From Apoda limacodes (taxonomy: Eukaryota; Arthropoda; Insecta; Lepidoptera; Limacodidae), in contig OX291542.1 in assembly GCA_946406115.1 (NCBI GenBank), forward strand, positions 36,785,321-36,849,320: a stretch of 64,000 nucleotides of DNA, in the 5' to 3' direction. Positions 39,750 through 48,954 of this stretch are shown piece after piece. The notes under the pieces were generated by a model, which was not told the origin of the DNA, ran no database searches, and saw only the letters and a program-made list of their open reading frames with translations. Position 1 is the stretch's first letter; the number at the start of each line of letters is the position of its first letter. The translations under genes and the position numbers were made by a program.

Positions 39750-42626
39750 TTAGTCATTAAATAACCCACCCCTGATCATTCCTGGTGCAAAGGTGCCCAT
39801 AATGCTTGCAACATTACCTCGCTGTATAGCGATGGCAATCCTTTGCACCAAGAACGACCCAGAGCGTGAGTCTCCTGTCACTTTATTTAGTTTGTGGCCT
39901 ATTTCTCCCACTAAGCACTTCGCATCCACACTCCAACTGCCCAAGGTCTCCACTGCTACAGGTACAAAATGATAAAGCGACTCCAAGCAAGCGTATTTAA
40001 GCCTTTTTTTTGAGCAGGCGTCTTCGGCAGCGGCAGATGCAAAGAGCAGGGTGCGACTCAGGTGACTGGCGGCAACAGTGCTGACGCAAGTTGCGTCCCA
40101 GATCAGGCACTTCCCATTTTTCCATGGCACCAGAGACAGCCCGTCTGGTCTTTTTCCATCAGACCTGCTGAGACCTGGAGGCTCAAGCAAGCAGGGGACA
40201 TTAGCCGATATAAGGGCTCTACGAACTATGTCATTCAGGGCATGGTGACGCGGAAATCTCCCAATGCACCGCCGACAACTCAGGGCGTGATAACCATTGG
40301 CCTCCACCATGGAACCGCAGGTGCATATATGAGGTTCACACACCTTACAGCCCAGACGGAGAGCCACCGCAATACGCAAAGAGTCATCATCGAGAAGAGT
40401 GCCCAGGTGAGGCGAAGGAACCGCTTGTAACCAAGCCCCGGACTCAGGTTGCGTCACAGCTCGTAGTCTGGCCTTATCGACTCCCAACGCACCCTCTAGC
40501 AATTGCTCTTGAAGCCTCTTTACCCCAACATCATCCCACGCCCGCTGAACATGCAACAATTCTGGGACTGTAGCACCCGAGTTAAGGGCTAACCAAGCTG
40601 ACACAGCATCAGACGTAAAAGGGATACTTCCCCCGTCACCATTAAAAGGAAGTAAAACAGTGACTAGGTTGGCAACCCCGTGCGCAGACGCCAGGAAAGC
40701 CGGCAGACCCACCTCCTTAGCGCAACGTATCCCGAGACCACCACATCGGACAGGCAGAGCTGCCTGAATCCACTGGGGACCATCAAGGGAGACATTAAGA
40801 AATGACTCAACAACCAATTTTAAACTTTCATCAAAAGATGAAATTTCCTCAGGGCAGAGCCAAGTTGGCGTAGTCCGCAATAAATAGGTGACCTTCGGAA
40901 GAGCGAAGCTCATGCGCAACAAGATGATCGCCACGTGTGCGGAAAGAGCCTTAAGACGTTCGTGAGCGGAAAGGAGAAAATGTTTTCTTGCATTTATGGC
41001 CTTAGGGACTCCAGAAATAAATATTGGGGAACCTAATAAGTTTAAGTCAGGAGTAGAAATTTCCTTAAGGCCAGGTAAAAGAGAATGAAAAAGAGAAATG
41101 TGTGTTCGAGCCTCAGTTCCACAGGCGAAGAACTCGCACTTCGAGGGATTAACCTCTAGACCCAGGTCTTTAAGGCGGGGAACTAAGGCCTCCAGATCCT
41201 GAAACACGTCTTCTGGTTTACCCCCGATTGTGCCATCGTCTAGGTACCAGACGTTAAGAGCAGATTTGAGATCAGAGATTGCTTTGTGAATAGCCAGGCT
41301 AAACACAAGCGGACCGAGTGGGTCTCCCTGCTGGGCTCCCACTTTTGAAAGAATAAGATTTTTTTCGAAGAAAAGGTTGGAAGGAAGTCTATAGACTTGA
41401 TGAAGGAAAGGGAAGAGAGACGGGATTTTATCCTTGACCTCATTCAACAGAACGTCTCTTTCCAAAGAGTTGAACGCGTTGCGAATATCAAGTTTCAGCA
41501 AAATATTGCCTTCATTCTGCGGAGCCATGAGAAACGTTCGCGTGGCGTGGATAGCAGCCTCACAACCCAGACGTGTGCCAAATCCCAGTTGGTGCGGCTG
41601 CAAGTAACTGGCTATTTCTTCTTTGACAGAGAAGCAAGCTAGTTTGGCAGCCAAGCGGCGAAAAACGCTGCCCACCGCTATCGGTCTTAAACCACCATCT
41701 TTTTTGTTCAAAGCAAAAAGGGAGGCCCCGTAAAGATAAGGACACACAAGAGGATTTAACTGACCACTGAGCAGAAAGTTTGCTAGCTTGGTTAAACACC
41801 CTATAAGGCGCCTCCCATTTTCACCCGCCGACATGGAGGTCAACTCTTTAAGATGTGCTGGCCGGATCCCATCCAGGCCCGCCGCTGAACCTGCGTTAAA
41901 AGATCCTAACGCTAAAATTACGTCCTTTATCGTAACTGTTACCGTAGTAAACGTTGAGCCCGGATCAGGAGGAAACCTGAGAGGACGTGAAGGGCCCGGA
42001 TGCTTTGATTCTAGCGCAGCCAGTGTGTCTGGATCCCGCCGTGCAAAGGAGTCGTCCGACATTAACAGGCGAACGGCACCTCTCAAATCCCCCTCAAAGA
42101 CCTTTGATTCAATATTTTTCCGAATAGAGCGAAAACTGGTAGACACAGACGACGGCATAGTAATGTCAATTTTATTAAAAAGACCCGACGACAAAACATT
42201 GGTTTTAACTTTTGACGTCAAATTCCCAGGTGACTCTTTCGAAGGCATTTTCAGAGCTGTATATGCGAAAGAAAGAAGAGCCCCCCACTCATCCAAGCCA
42301 TTGTTTGCGACACATGAGTCTATAACGTCACACAGCTTGCCGGCCGCCTGGTTCCGAGCACCCTTAGGAATGTGGTGGAGAACTGGTATACTTCCTTTGA
42401 AATAAGCAAGCCTGTCTAGAGAATTTTGAACAAGTGGCGATGTTGGCGTCCCCTGTACCGTTGAAGTAGTGCTACTTGTTTCGATCGGAGAAACATGTCC
42501 GGCCGCAACTGAACAAAGCACTCGCTTGTGCATGCGCCCAATATGCACATTCAAACCATGTAAGGAGAAACCACGTGAAGACCCTGGACAGTGTGGACAA
42601 GTTAATTGTGTAGGCGTTACACTCAT
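39750..42626 (-). CDS. Intact RLE-type non-LTR retroelement protein (zinc finger, reverse transcriptase, restriction-like endonuclease; 958 aa)
   Basis: Single uninterrupted frame. Residues 10-33 form a C2H2 finger (C10, C13, H28, H33). Residues about 234-500 are a reverse transcriptase: LNKKDGGLRPIAVGS (306-320), LKLDIRNAFNSLERD with catalytic D380, GAQQGDPLGPLVFSLAI (430-446) and WYLDDGTIGG with YLDD at 461-464, where most LINEs have YADD. Residues about 755-850 hold a CCHC-like cluster (C768, C770, H780, C784), an RHHALN block (793-798) and GKRPDG...IWDATC (P827, D828, D844), the arrangement of the PD-(D/E)XK restriction-like endonuclease used by R2/R4-like LINEs for target-primed reverse transcription. 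There is no APE endonuclease or separate ORF1. It is richer in G+C than its surroundings. The ATG at 42626 is the first Met of the frame and precedes the finger directly. The clade is not settled. A host-adopted gene is possible but nothing shows it. Confidence 0.85.
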   Translation of the reverse strand: MSVTPTQLTCPHCPGSSRGFSLHGLNVHIGRMHKRVLCSVAAGHVSPIETSSTTSTVQGTPTSPLVQNSLDRLAYFKGSIPVLHHIPKGARNQAAGKLCDVIDSCVANNGLDEWGALLSFAYTALKMPSKESPGNLTSKVKTNVLSSGLFNKIDITMPSSVSTSFRSIRKNIESKVFEGDLRGAVRLLMSDDSFARRDPDTLAALESKHPGPSRPLRFPPDPGSTFTTVTVTIKDVILALGSFNAGSAAGLDGIRPAHLKELTSMSAGENGRRLIGCLTKLANFLLSGQLNPLVCPYLYGASLFALNKKDGGLRPIAVGSVFRRLAAKLACFSVKEEIASYLQPHQLGFGTRLGCEAAIHATRTFLMAPQNEGNILLKLDIRNAFNSLERDVLLNEVKDKIPSLFPFLHQVYRLPSNLFFEKNLILSKVGAQQGDPLGPLVFSLAIHKAISDLKSALNVWYLDDGTIGGKPEDVFQDLEALVPRLKDLGLEVNPSKCEFFACGTEARTHISLFHSLLPGLKEISTPDLNLLGSPIFISGVPKAINARKHFLLSAHERLKALSAHVAIILLRMSFALPKVTYLLRTTPTWLCPEEISSFDESLKLVVESFLNVSLDGPQWIQAALPVRCGGLGIRCAKEVGLPAFLASAHGVANLVTVLLPFNGDGGSIPFTSDAVSAWLALNSGATVPELLHVQRAWDDVGVKRLQEQLLEGALGVDKARLRAVTQPESGAWLQAVPSPHLGTLLDDDSLRIAVALRLGCKVCEPHICTCGSMVEANGYHALSCRRCIGRFPRHHALNDIVRRALISANVPCLLEPPGLSRSDGKRPDGLSLVPWKNGKCLIWDATCVSTVAASHLSRTLLFASAAAEDACSKKRLKYACLESLYHFVPVAVETLGSWSVDAKCLVGEIGHKLNKVTGDSRSGSFLVQRIAIAIQRGNVASIMGTFAPGMIRGGLFND

Positions 42627-43061
42627 ATTAACAAAAAATAAATAACCAGATAATACAATAGGTATCTTTAAAATTATATAACAGTAATAAATCTACAAAT
42701 TCAATTCAATAAACAACACATTGATCAATAAAATTAAGTAATGCATTAAATATTAATACTAAAATGTAATAGAGTAAAGACGATAATATATTAATAATAA
42801 TAAAACACTATAATAGACTGTAGAAACAATTTAAAATCCTTAGTTCAAAAGAAATCGGCCCTCTGAAGTTCGAAGGAGGAACTTAGAGAAACCAGAGCCA
42901 AACTAAGTTCCACGACGACACGAAACGTAGTCAAGCGCCTGCGATGATCTCCCAGTTCTACTATCAAACGTTAGCGAGTTCAAGTGTGACCTAGTACTGA
43001 ACCTTCTGATTATAGTAGAATTTTCCACCAAACGTCCAAGCAGTTCCTAAGACAACGATCA

Positions 43062-43077
43062 CCGGTCTTATATACCC
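43062..43077 (-). promoter_or_regulatory. Possible TATA box for the RLE element
   Basis: The minus strand reads GGGTATATAAGACCGG about 440 bases upstream of the start codon at 42626, in a locally G+C-richer stretch. The position would fit a transcript with a roughly 410-base leader. This is by motif alone. Confidence 0.3.
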
Positions 43078-43718
43078 TGTATTACCACTCTGTAAGTATA
43101 AGTAAGTCCAAAAACTGTGCACATTATTCACTTATTCACAGTGATTACAATGTTTTGCAATTTTGAAAACAGTTTGTCGTCACTTTTGTAATTGCCTTTT
43201 TTTAGGATTTATTTTCTTTCATTTTTTACGAAAACGTTCATCTGGAATAATCATTAGAGATATTAACGATTTATGAATTAAAAAAGATTAGATTGAGATG
43301 TAAAATATTTAAAATACAATAAAAATGTAAGAATGAAAAAAATGTAAACAACTTTGACAGGTGACCATAGACTGTTTTTTTTTTGTTGTTTTTAAAATTG
43401 GAATATACTTATTGTTTAATATTATATTTAGTGTTATTTTTACCTAAGCCCTGAATATTTTGCTGCTGGTAGAAGTGGAAATGGAGTTGTATGTTTCACA
43501 CGAAAGCAAATTAGTTTAGGTCCCGTGCCTTTAAATCCCTCACTGTACACTGTAGTCTTTTTTAGAAACACTCATTGGAACAAAATAATGATGGGTAGTT
43601 TGATAAAAAAAGGAAATGCTGTTTGTTTTGAAAATGACTGACGATCTTTGTAGTATTGTGTACAATATTGATTGTGTATATTTACTGTGTCTGCGTACTT
43701 TTTGTTTCAATAAACTTA

Positions 43719-43722
43719 TATT
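43719..43722. repeat. Target site duplication of gypsy element (left)
   Basis: TATT here and at 49392-49395 directly flank the two LTR ends. Four bases is the usual Ty3/gypsy duplication length. Confidence 0.8.
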
Positions 43723-44147
43723 TGACGGCGCAACTATGGAAGAACCGATTCTAGAGTGCAATGAATCACTCTAGCGAAGCGTTGTCGTGTCTATGGTAGC
43801 GGGGCGATCATCTTTGGCAACACTGCATTTTGGCAGAAGTCACAAGTCAGTCTATTTTGGAACGGTCGCCCGAGCACCACGCTTACGTACGACGACTCGC
43901 TAAGGATCGGTGCGATCACGTGTCTTAACCTCGCAATTAGAACTGTTGTCTTTAGTTTGGTTATTTTAGAATGTTTAAGAATCATATTTCTGAAATTAGT
44001 GATTGTTAATTTATAGTAAAGTAAGTTTAGGTTATTTAGTGAAATTGTTTATTATAACCTTATCATAGACACTTGCGTTTTCAATTAACTACTCTCGAAA
44101 TGGAAACGACAGCTACTAATGAAGGTGCTGGTCCTACTCAGCCGACA
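43723..44147 (+). repeat. 5' LTR of gypsy element
   Basis: Starts tgacggcgcaactatggaag and ends ctactcagccgaca. It contains the gag start codon at 44100-44102, 48 bases before its end. It lacks the 12-bp segment present in the 3' LTR (after catctttgg). Confidence 0.92.
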
Positions 44148-44324
44148 TCAGAAGTGGGATCGAATGAATCACAGAAAGAAATAATACAGCGAGCGGAGGA
44201 AATAAATCCCTCGAAACTTTTAAGTAACATGGAAATCTTACTAACACGTGTGTTAGCGATGTCGCAAGTACTAGTATTGCTAAATTCTTGCCATTTAACC
44301 CCGACGAGCCAGACGCTGATATAG
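44100..44324 (+). CDS. Gag N-terminal leader (starts inside the LTR)
   Basis: Begins METTATNEGAG at the ATG at 44100, still within the 5' LTR, and runs across the LTR boundary and the primer-binding site (PTSEVGSNESQ) into sequence unique to the element (IIQRAEEINPSKLLSN). The frame ends at 44324. The main gag-pol frame is open in another phase from 44228, so the two overlap by about 97 bases. A single-base loss or a two-base gain between about 44228 and 44285 would explain this. A programmed slip is less likely because no slippery run is seen. The 3' LTR carries the same start codon. Confidence 0.7.
   Translation: METTATNEGAGPTQPTSEVGSNESQKEIIQRAEEINPSKLLSNMEILLTRVLAMSQVLVLLNSCHLTPTSQTLI
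44148..44165 (+). promoter_or_regulatory. Primer-binding site, tRNA-Leu-like
   Basis: The bases right after the LTR, tcagaagtgggatcgaa, are close to the reverse complement of the acceptor and T-arm end of animal leucine tRNAs (tcagaagtgggattcgaa), offset so that the TGG for the CCA end is absent. It lies within the gag coding sequence. Confidence 0.6.
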
Positions 44325-47300
44325 AGGGATGGTGCAACGTCACAGAGGTCATTGTGCGACATAAACAACTAGAAGGGATAGAATTGCTCATAGCACTTAC
44401 TGGTTCATTGAAAGGTCGCGCTTCAGCCTGCCTTACCAAAATAAATGTAAATGACATAACATGGAGCACAATAAAGCAAACCTTGTTAGCCAGATTTTTG
44501 AAACCCAAACTGTTTCAAGATCTTTTCGATGATATTCTACGATTTCAAATAGGGCCAAAGGAAACCGTGTCTGAATCTGCTCTTCGATTATGGAGCATGA
44601 TTGAACGAATACCTAAAACAACGATGGTTGAAGATGTGATTACTGGTTTTGTTATATCAGTGTTGAGTTTAAAAGATGGTTTAATACGTCGTGAATTAAA
44701 TGCTCAAACTGTAACATCTAGAATTCAATTATTTAGAATCCTTGGTGGTATTACTTTAAAACGAAGATTTGAAGGTATCGACACTCGTGAAGTGGAAACA
44801 AAGAGAATGCGCTTGACTGAAAAATTTACGGGCAAATATCATCATTGTGGCGTAATAAGACACCGGCTCACAGATTGCTGGAAACGTCGCGACAATTCTA
44901 ATATGTCCAAGCCTCAGGAATCATCGCGCTCAACTCGAACACTTGAAAAGCCAATGGTGACCTGCTACATCTGCAACCAGCCTGGTCACGTGTCAACTAT
45001 ATGTCCAGAAAAAAGGAAGGGTGGGGGAGCTACAACCAAGGAGGTCAATCAGTGTGGACATCGACCTTCGCGAGGTATTCTGGAAACATTATCCGGTGAG
45101 CGAGTTTCCTTTTTATTTGATAGCGGATCGTCATGCTCACTTCTAAAGGAGGGTTTTTGTAAAAAGTTTCCGGGTACTGTGCGTAAAAATCTTGTTTATC
45201 TTAATGGCATTGGTGGTGACGAAATAGCTTGTACATCTCAAATTAATAGTAAAATCAAAATCAATGACATCTCAGTAGACTTACTTTTTCATGTAGTTAC
45301 AGATAATAATATTTCAGATCCTGTTATAATTGGGAGGGTCATTTTTGACCAAGGGGTTAGCGTTAGGATTGATAATAATAATCTCATTATGTATTCCAAA
45401 CACCCAACGTATTACTGTGACACGGCTTCAAACAAACCTTATTTTGCTCAAATCGATACAGATCTAACAGGGAAAGACAAAGAACAACTCATTTCAATTT
45501 TAAACAAATATTCTGACTTTTTTATTGAAGGTATTCCTATCCGAAGAGTAAAAACAGGAGAATTAGAAATAAAATTAATAGATCCACACAAAACAGTACA
45601 GAGGCGCCCCTACAGAATGGCAGAGGTAGAAAAACAGACGGTTAGGGAAAAAGTGCAACAACTTTTAAAAGCTGGGGTGATTCGGGAAAGTACATCCCCC
45701 TTTGCTAGCCCAATTCTTTTAGTAAAAAAGAAGGATGATTCAGATAGAATGTGTGTAGATTATCGGGAGCTAAATTCAAACACTCGACCTGAACATTATC
45801 CACTTCCACGTATAGAGGAACAAATCGATCAACTAGTTGGGGCAGATTATTTTTCTTCTTTAGACATGGCATATGGATTTCATCAAATCCCGATTCATCC
45901 TGATTCTATAGAGAAAACTGTTTTCGTAACAACGGAGGCTCAATATGAGTACGTTTCTGTCCCTTTTGGCCTTAAAAATGGCTCCTCAGTCTACCAACGA
46001 AGTATTACTAAGGCCTTAAGCCATCTAAAGCACAAGCCCTTAACATTTATAGATGACGTACTGTGTTACTCTACAGGGGTTTCAGAGGGCTTAGAACGTC
46101 AAGAAAAGGTCTTATTTACGCTAGCAGAAGCTGGGTTTTCTTTTAATCTGAAAAAATCTATATTTATGAAGCAGAAAATAGATTACCTTGGTTATTCTCT
46201 TCAATCCGGTGAGGTGAGACCTAACTCGCGTAAAATTCAGGCCTTAGTAAATTCCCCACAACCTAAAACTGCTACCCAAGATCGACAATTTCTCGGACTC
46301 GCTTCTTACTTTCGGCGGTTTATCCCTAATTTTACTCATGTTGTTGGGCCCCTGTATCCTCTGACAAAACTAAAGGGGCACATTAAATGGACAAAAAAAC
46401 AGGAAGACATTCGAAATTCTATAATAAGCATACTAACTTCTGAACCATTATTAACGATTTTTGACCCTGAATTACCTATTGAGCTACACACAGACGCGAG
46501 CTCTGAGGGCTATGGTGCTATTCTAATTCAAAAGAAAAACAACTTACCACATGTTATAGAATACTTTAGTCGACGAGCGTCCGAGGTAGAGTCTAGATAC
46601 CACTCGTACGAGCTAGAAACGTTAGCAGTCGTGCGAGCGGTTGAACATTTTCGCCATTATTTGTTTGGCAGACGTTTTGTGGTATTTACAGATTGTAATT
46701 CACTTAAGGCCTCTAAGTCAAAAATTGACCTTACCCCCAGAGTCCATCGTTGGTGGGCTTATTTGCAGGCTTATGATTTTGATATTGTTTACCGTGAAGG
46801 TCGGGGAATGGAGCACGCTAATTACCTATCAAGGAATCATCAGTCGTCAAGTTTTGATTTCTCTCCTCCTTTAAATAAAATTTCTCAATTCAAGGAAGTA
46901 CAGTATGTTGAACTTCATCAAGGGTGGCTTTCTGTCGAGCAAAAGCGCGACAGTGAGATACAGGATCTTATTTCAAAATGTATTAATAACGGTTTCCCAG
47001 ATACTGTGGGTCAAACATACGACGTAAGAAATGACATCCTGTACAGAAAAGTTACGCGAAATAAAACCACTTCTTGGTTACCAGTTGTTCCACGCTCATT
47101 GATCTGGACCATGATTAACCATATCCATAATGAAATTCAGCACTTAGGTAAAGATAAAACTTTGGATAAACTTTACGAACAGTACTGGTTTCCCAATATG
47201 TCAAAATGTGTGCAAAAATTTATCGACTCGTGTATAATTTGCAAAGCATCTAAGGGTCCATCAGGAGCCCAAGCTGTTAGACTTCACCCCATTCCTAAAG

Positions 47301-48385
47301 TATCTTTGCCGTGGCACACAATACACGTTGATTTTACTGGTAAGTTGAACGGTAAGAGTGATCGAAAGGAATACTGTTCAGTACTTATCGACGCATTCAC
47401 TAAATACGTACTATTAGAGCACACCTTCTCGCTAGATGCAAATAGTGCAATTCGAGCGTTACAGAAAGCTGTATGTCTTTTTGGAGCACCAAAACGCATC
47501 ATTGCTGATCAAGGACGGTGTTACAGTAGTAGTGAATTTAAACACAAAATTGACCTCCATTTTATAGCGACGGGTTCCAGTAGATCAAATGGCCAAGTCG
47601 AGCGTGTTATGCGTACACTTAAAAGTTTGCTCACTATAGTTAAAAACGAACGAAACAAAATTTGGCGTGAAGAGTTGGGCAATATTCAGCTCGCCCTCAA
47701 CAGTACTAAGTCTACTGTTACTAAGTATTCACCTACCGAGCTAATGTTCGGGATTCGGGCGCAGACCCTAAATATGTCCAAAATAAGCCCAGGTGGCCCA
47801 GATCAACAAAATCGCCTTGACCTTGAATCTATTCGGAAAGAAGCATCTGCTAACATTCTTAAGGCTGCAACATCGGACAAAGCACGGTTTGATAAAGGCC
47901 GGGCAACAATAAAACCGTTCTCACAGGGTGACTTTGTTTATATCAAAACTAGTGAACGAAGTCAAACAAAATTAGATAAAAAATTTAAAGGTCCATTCGT
48001 AATAACCGCAGTATTAGAAAATGACAGGTATGAACTTAAAAAGTTAGGAAGTTCTCAAAGAATTTATAAATATGCCCACGAGAATTTACGCTCAGTACCT
48101 CAGGGACATGCGGGTTTGCTTGAAATAACTGACAATCTATTGAATGAGGAGGAGGCCGAGACGGCGGTACCGGAGACTGTAGATAGTATACCACCCGATG
48201 ATAGTTACAATAACGTGTTAGCTCAAAATGAAAACATTGACACCTTGACTGTATGCTCCGATACCGTTTCCGCTGGCTCCTGTACTCTTACAGCTGGTTT
48301 AGATACTGTGAGTGTGTATTCTGATCCTGAAACATGGGATTTGCAATGTGAAGTTGAAGTACATGCTGAACAAGACTCAGCTTAG
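44288..48385 (+). CDS. Gypsy Gag-Pol polyprotein, main frame (1365 codons)
   Basis: Numbering starts at the TTG at 44288; the frame is open from 44228. Gag matrix/capsid-like region (PFNPDEPDADIEGW), then a CCHC zinc knuckle CYICNQPGHVSTIC (226-239). Aspartic protease FDSGSSCSLL at about 277. RT with RMCVDYRELN, LVGADYFSSLDMAYGFHQI and the active site FIDDVLCYS (F587). RNase H with HTDASSEGYG (D736). Integrase with HNEIQHLGK...CIICK zinc site (H947 onward), D1015, D1074 and E1105, followed by a C-terminal chromodomain-less tail. D1074 to E1105 leaves 30 residues instead of the usual 35, which points to a 15-base in-frame deletion in the integrase core. The first zinc knuckle (YHHCGVIRHRLTDC) is degenerate. 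Confidence 0.92.
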   Translation: MPFNPDEPDADIEGWCNVTEVIVRHKQLEGIELLIALTGSLKGRASACLTKINVNDITWSTIKQTLLARFLKPKLFQDLFDDILRFQIGPKETVSESALRLWSMIERIPKTTMVEDVITGFVISVLSLKDGLIRRELNAQTVTSRIQLFRILGGITLKRRFEGIDTREVETKRMRLTEKFTGKYHHCGVIRHRLTDCWKRRDNSNMSKPQESSRSTRTLEKPMVTCYICNQPGHVSTICPEKRKGGGATTKEVNQCGHRPSRGILETLSGERVSFLFDSGSSCSLLKEGFCKKFPGTVRKNLVYLNGIGGDEIACTSQINSKIKINDISVDLLFHVVTDNNISDPVIIGRVIFDQGVSVRIDNNNLIMYSKHPTYYCDTASNKPYFAQIDTDLTGKDKEQLISILNKYSDFFIEGIPIRRVKTGELEIKLIDPHKTVQRRPYRMAEVEKQTVREKVQQLLKAGVIRESTSPFASPILLVKKKDDSDRMCVDYRELNSNTRPEHYPLPRIEEQIDQLVGADYFSSLDMAYGFHQIPIHPDSIEKTVFVTTEAQYEYVSVPFGLKNGSSVYQRSITKALSHLKHKPLTFIDDVLCYSTGVSEGLERQEKVLFTLAEAGFSFNLKKSIFMKQKIDYLGYSLQSGEVRPNSRKIQALVNSPQPKTATQDRQFLGLASYFRRFIPNFTHVVGPLYPLTKLKGHIKWTKKQEDIRNSIISILTSEPLLTIFDPELPIELHTDASSEGYGAILIQKKNNLPHVIEYFSRRASEVESRYHSYELETLAVVRAVEHFRHYLFGRRFVVFTDCNSLKASKSKIDLTPRVHRWWAYLQAYDFDIVYREGRGMEHANYLSRNHQSSSFDFSPPLNKISQFKEVQYVELHQGWLSVEQKRDSEIQDLISKCINNGFPDTVGQTYDVRNDILYRKVTRNKTTSWLPVVPRSLIWTMINHIHNEIQHLGKDKTLDKLYEQYWFPNMSKCVQKFIDSCIICKASKGPSGAQAVRLHPIPKVSLPWHTIHVDFTGKLNGKSDRKEYCSVLIDAFTKYVLLEHTFSLDANSAIRALQKAVCLFGAPKRIIADQGRCYSSSEFKHKIDLHFIATGSSRSNGQVERVMRTLKSLLTIVKNERNKIWREELGNIQLALNSTKSTVTKYSPTELMFGIRAQTLNMSKISPGGPDQQNRLDLESIRKEASANILKAATSDKARFDKGRATIKPFSQGDFVYIKTSERSQTKLDKKFKGPFVITAVLENDRYELKKLGSSQRIYKYAHENLRSVPQGHAGLLEITDNLLNEEEAETAVPETVDSIPPDDSYNNVLAQNENIDTLTVCSDTVSAGSCTLTAGLDTVSVYSDPETWDLQCEVEVHAEQDSA

Positions 48386-48472
48386 GTATGTATTCTCTCT
48401 CTTGTGTTAACATTTTAAAATTGTACTACTGATTTTACTAAAATTTAAAATTGGTTATTTAAAACCGTAAAA

Positions 48473-48785
48473 ATGGTGTCATTCGGGCCATACCCTGTGG
48501 GGTTGGTTGGAGGGATGCACCTTGTGGTCCAAAGTTATTTGTTGACTGGGCGAAGGGGGGTGTCACCCGGGCCATACCCTGGTGGGTTGGTTGGAGGGGT
48601 GCATCTTCTCTTGCCCAGAGGTACTGTTGACTGGTCGAAGGGGGGTGTCACCCGGGCTATATCCTGATGGGTTAGTTGGAGGGGTACACCTTGTCTTGTC
48701 CAGATGTATGTATTTGGCGTTCATCGATTTTCTAAAGGAGGGTGTCACCCGGGCCAGACCCAGGTGGGTTGGTTGAAGGGATGCG
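48473..48785 (+). repeat. G-rich tandem repeat inside the gypsy 3' region
   Basis: About four diverged copies of an 83- to 97-bp unit containing ggggtgtcacccgggccata and ggttggttggaggggtgca, between the gag-pol stop and the 3' LTR. The palindrome gtgtcacccgggc recurs in each. No reading frame of note. Confidence 0.85.
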
Positions 48786-48954
48786 CCCGTCCAGTTCAAT
48801 ATATTATGTGTAAATGTTATTACAAGCTTTTATTTCATTAAATGAAGTGTCTGCAGTTAGGTTGGACGAGCAGACAATCAGATGATTTTAAAATGTTTGC
48901 TACAGGACTCCGGATCAATGTGCGTCCGAGGACGGCCGTGTGTCAGTCTGGCCG

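Larger units (their letters stand above)
42627..43722. other. 5' flank of the RLE element, up to the gypsy LTR
   Basis: Contains a moderately G+C-rich segment (42,840-43,080) that could be 5' UTR or promoter of the minus-strand RLE frame. The remainder (43,080-43,722) is A+T-rich with nothing recognised. Confidence 0.45.

Noticed and set aside
41788..42405. 205-codon plus-strand reading frame
   Set aside because: Shadow of the 958-codon minus-strand RLE frame over G+C-richer DNA; no motif, and the minus frame explains the sequence fully.
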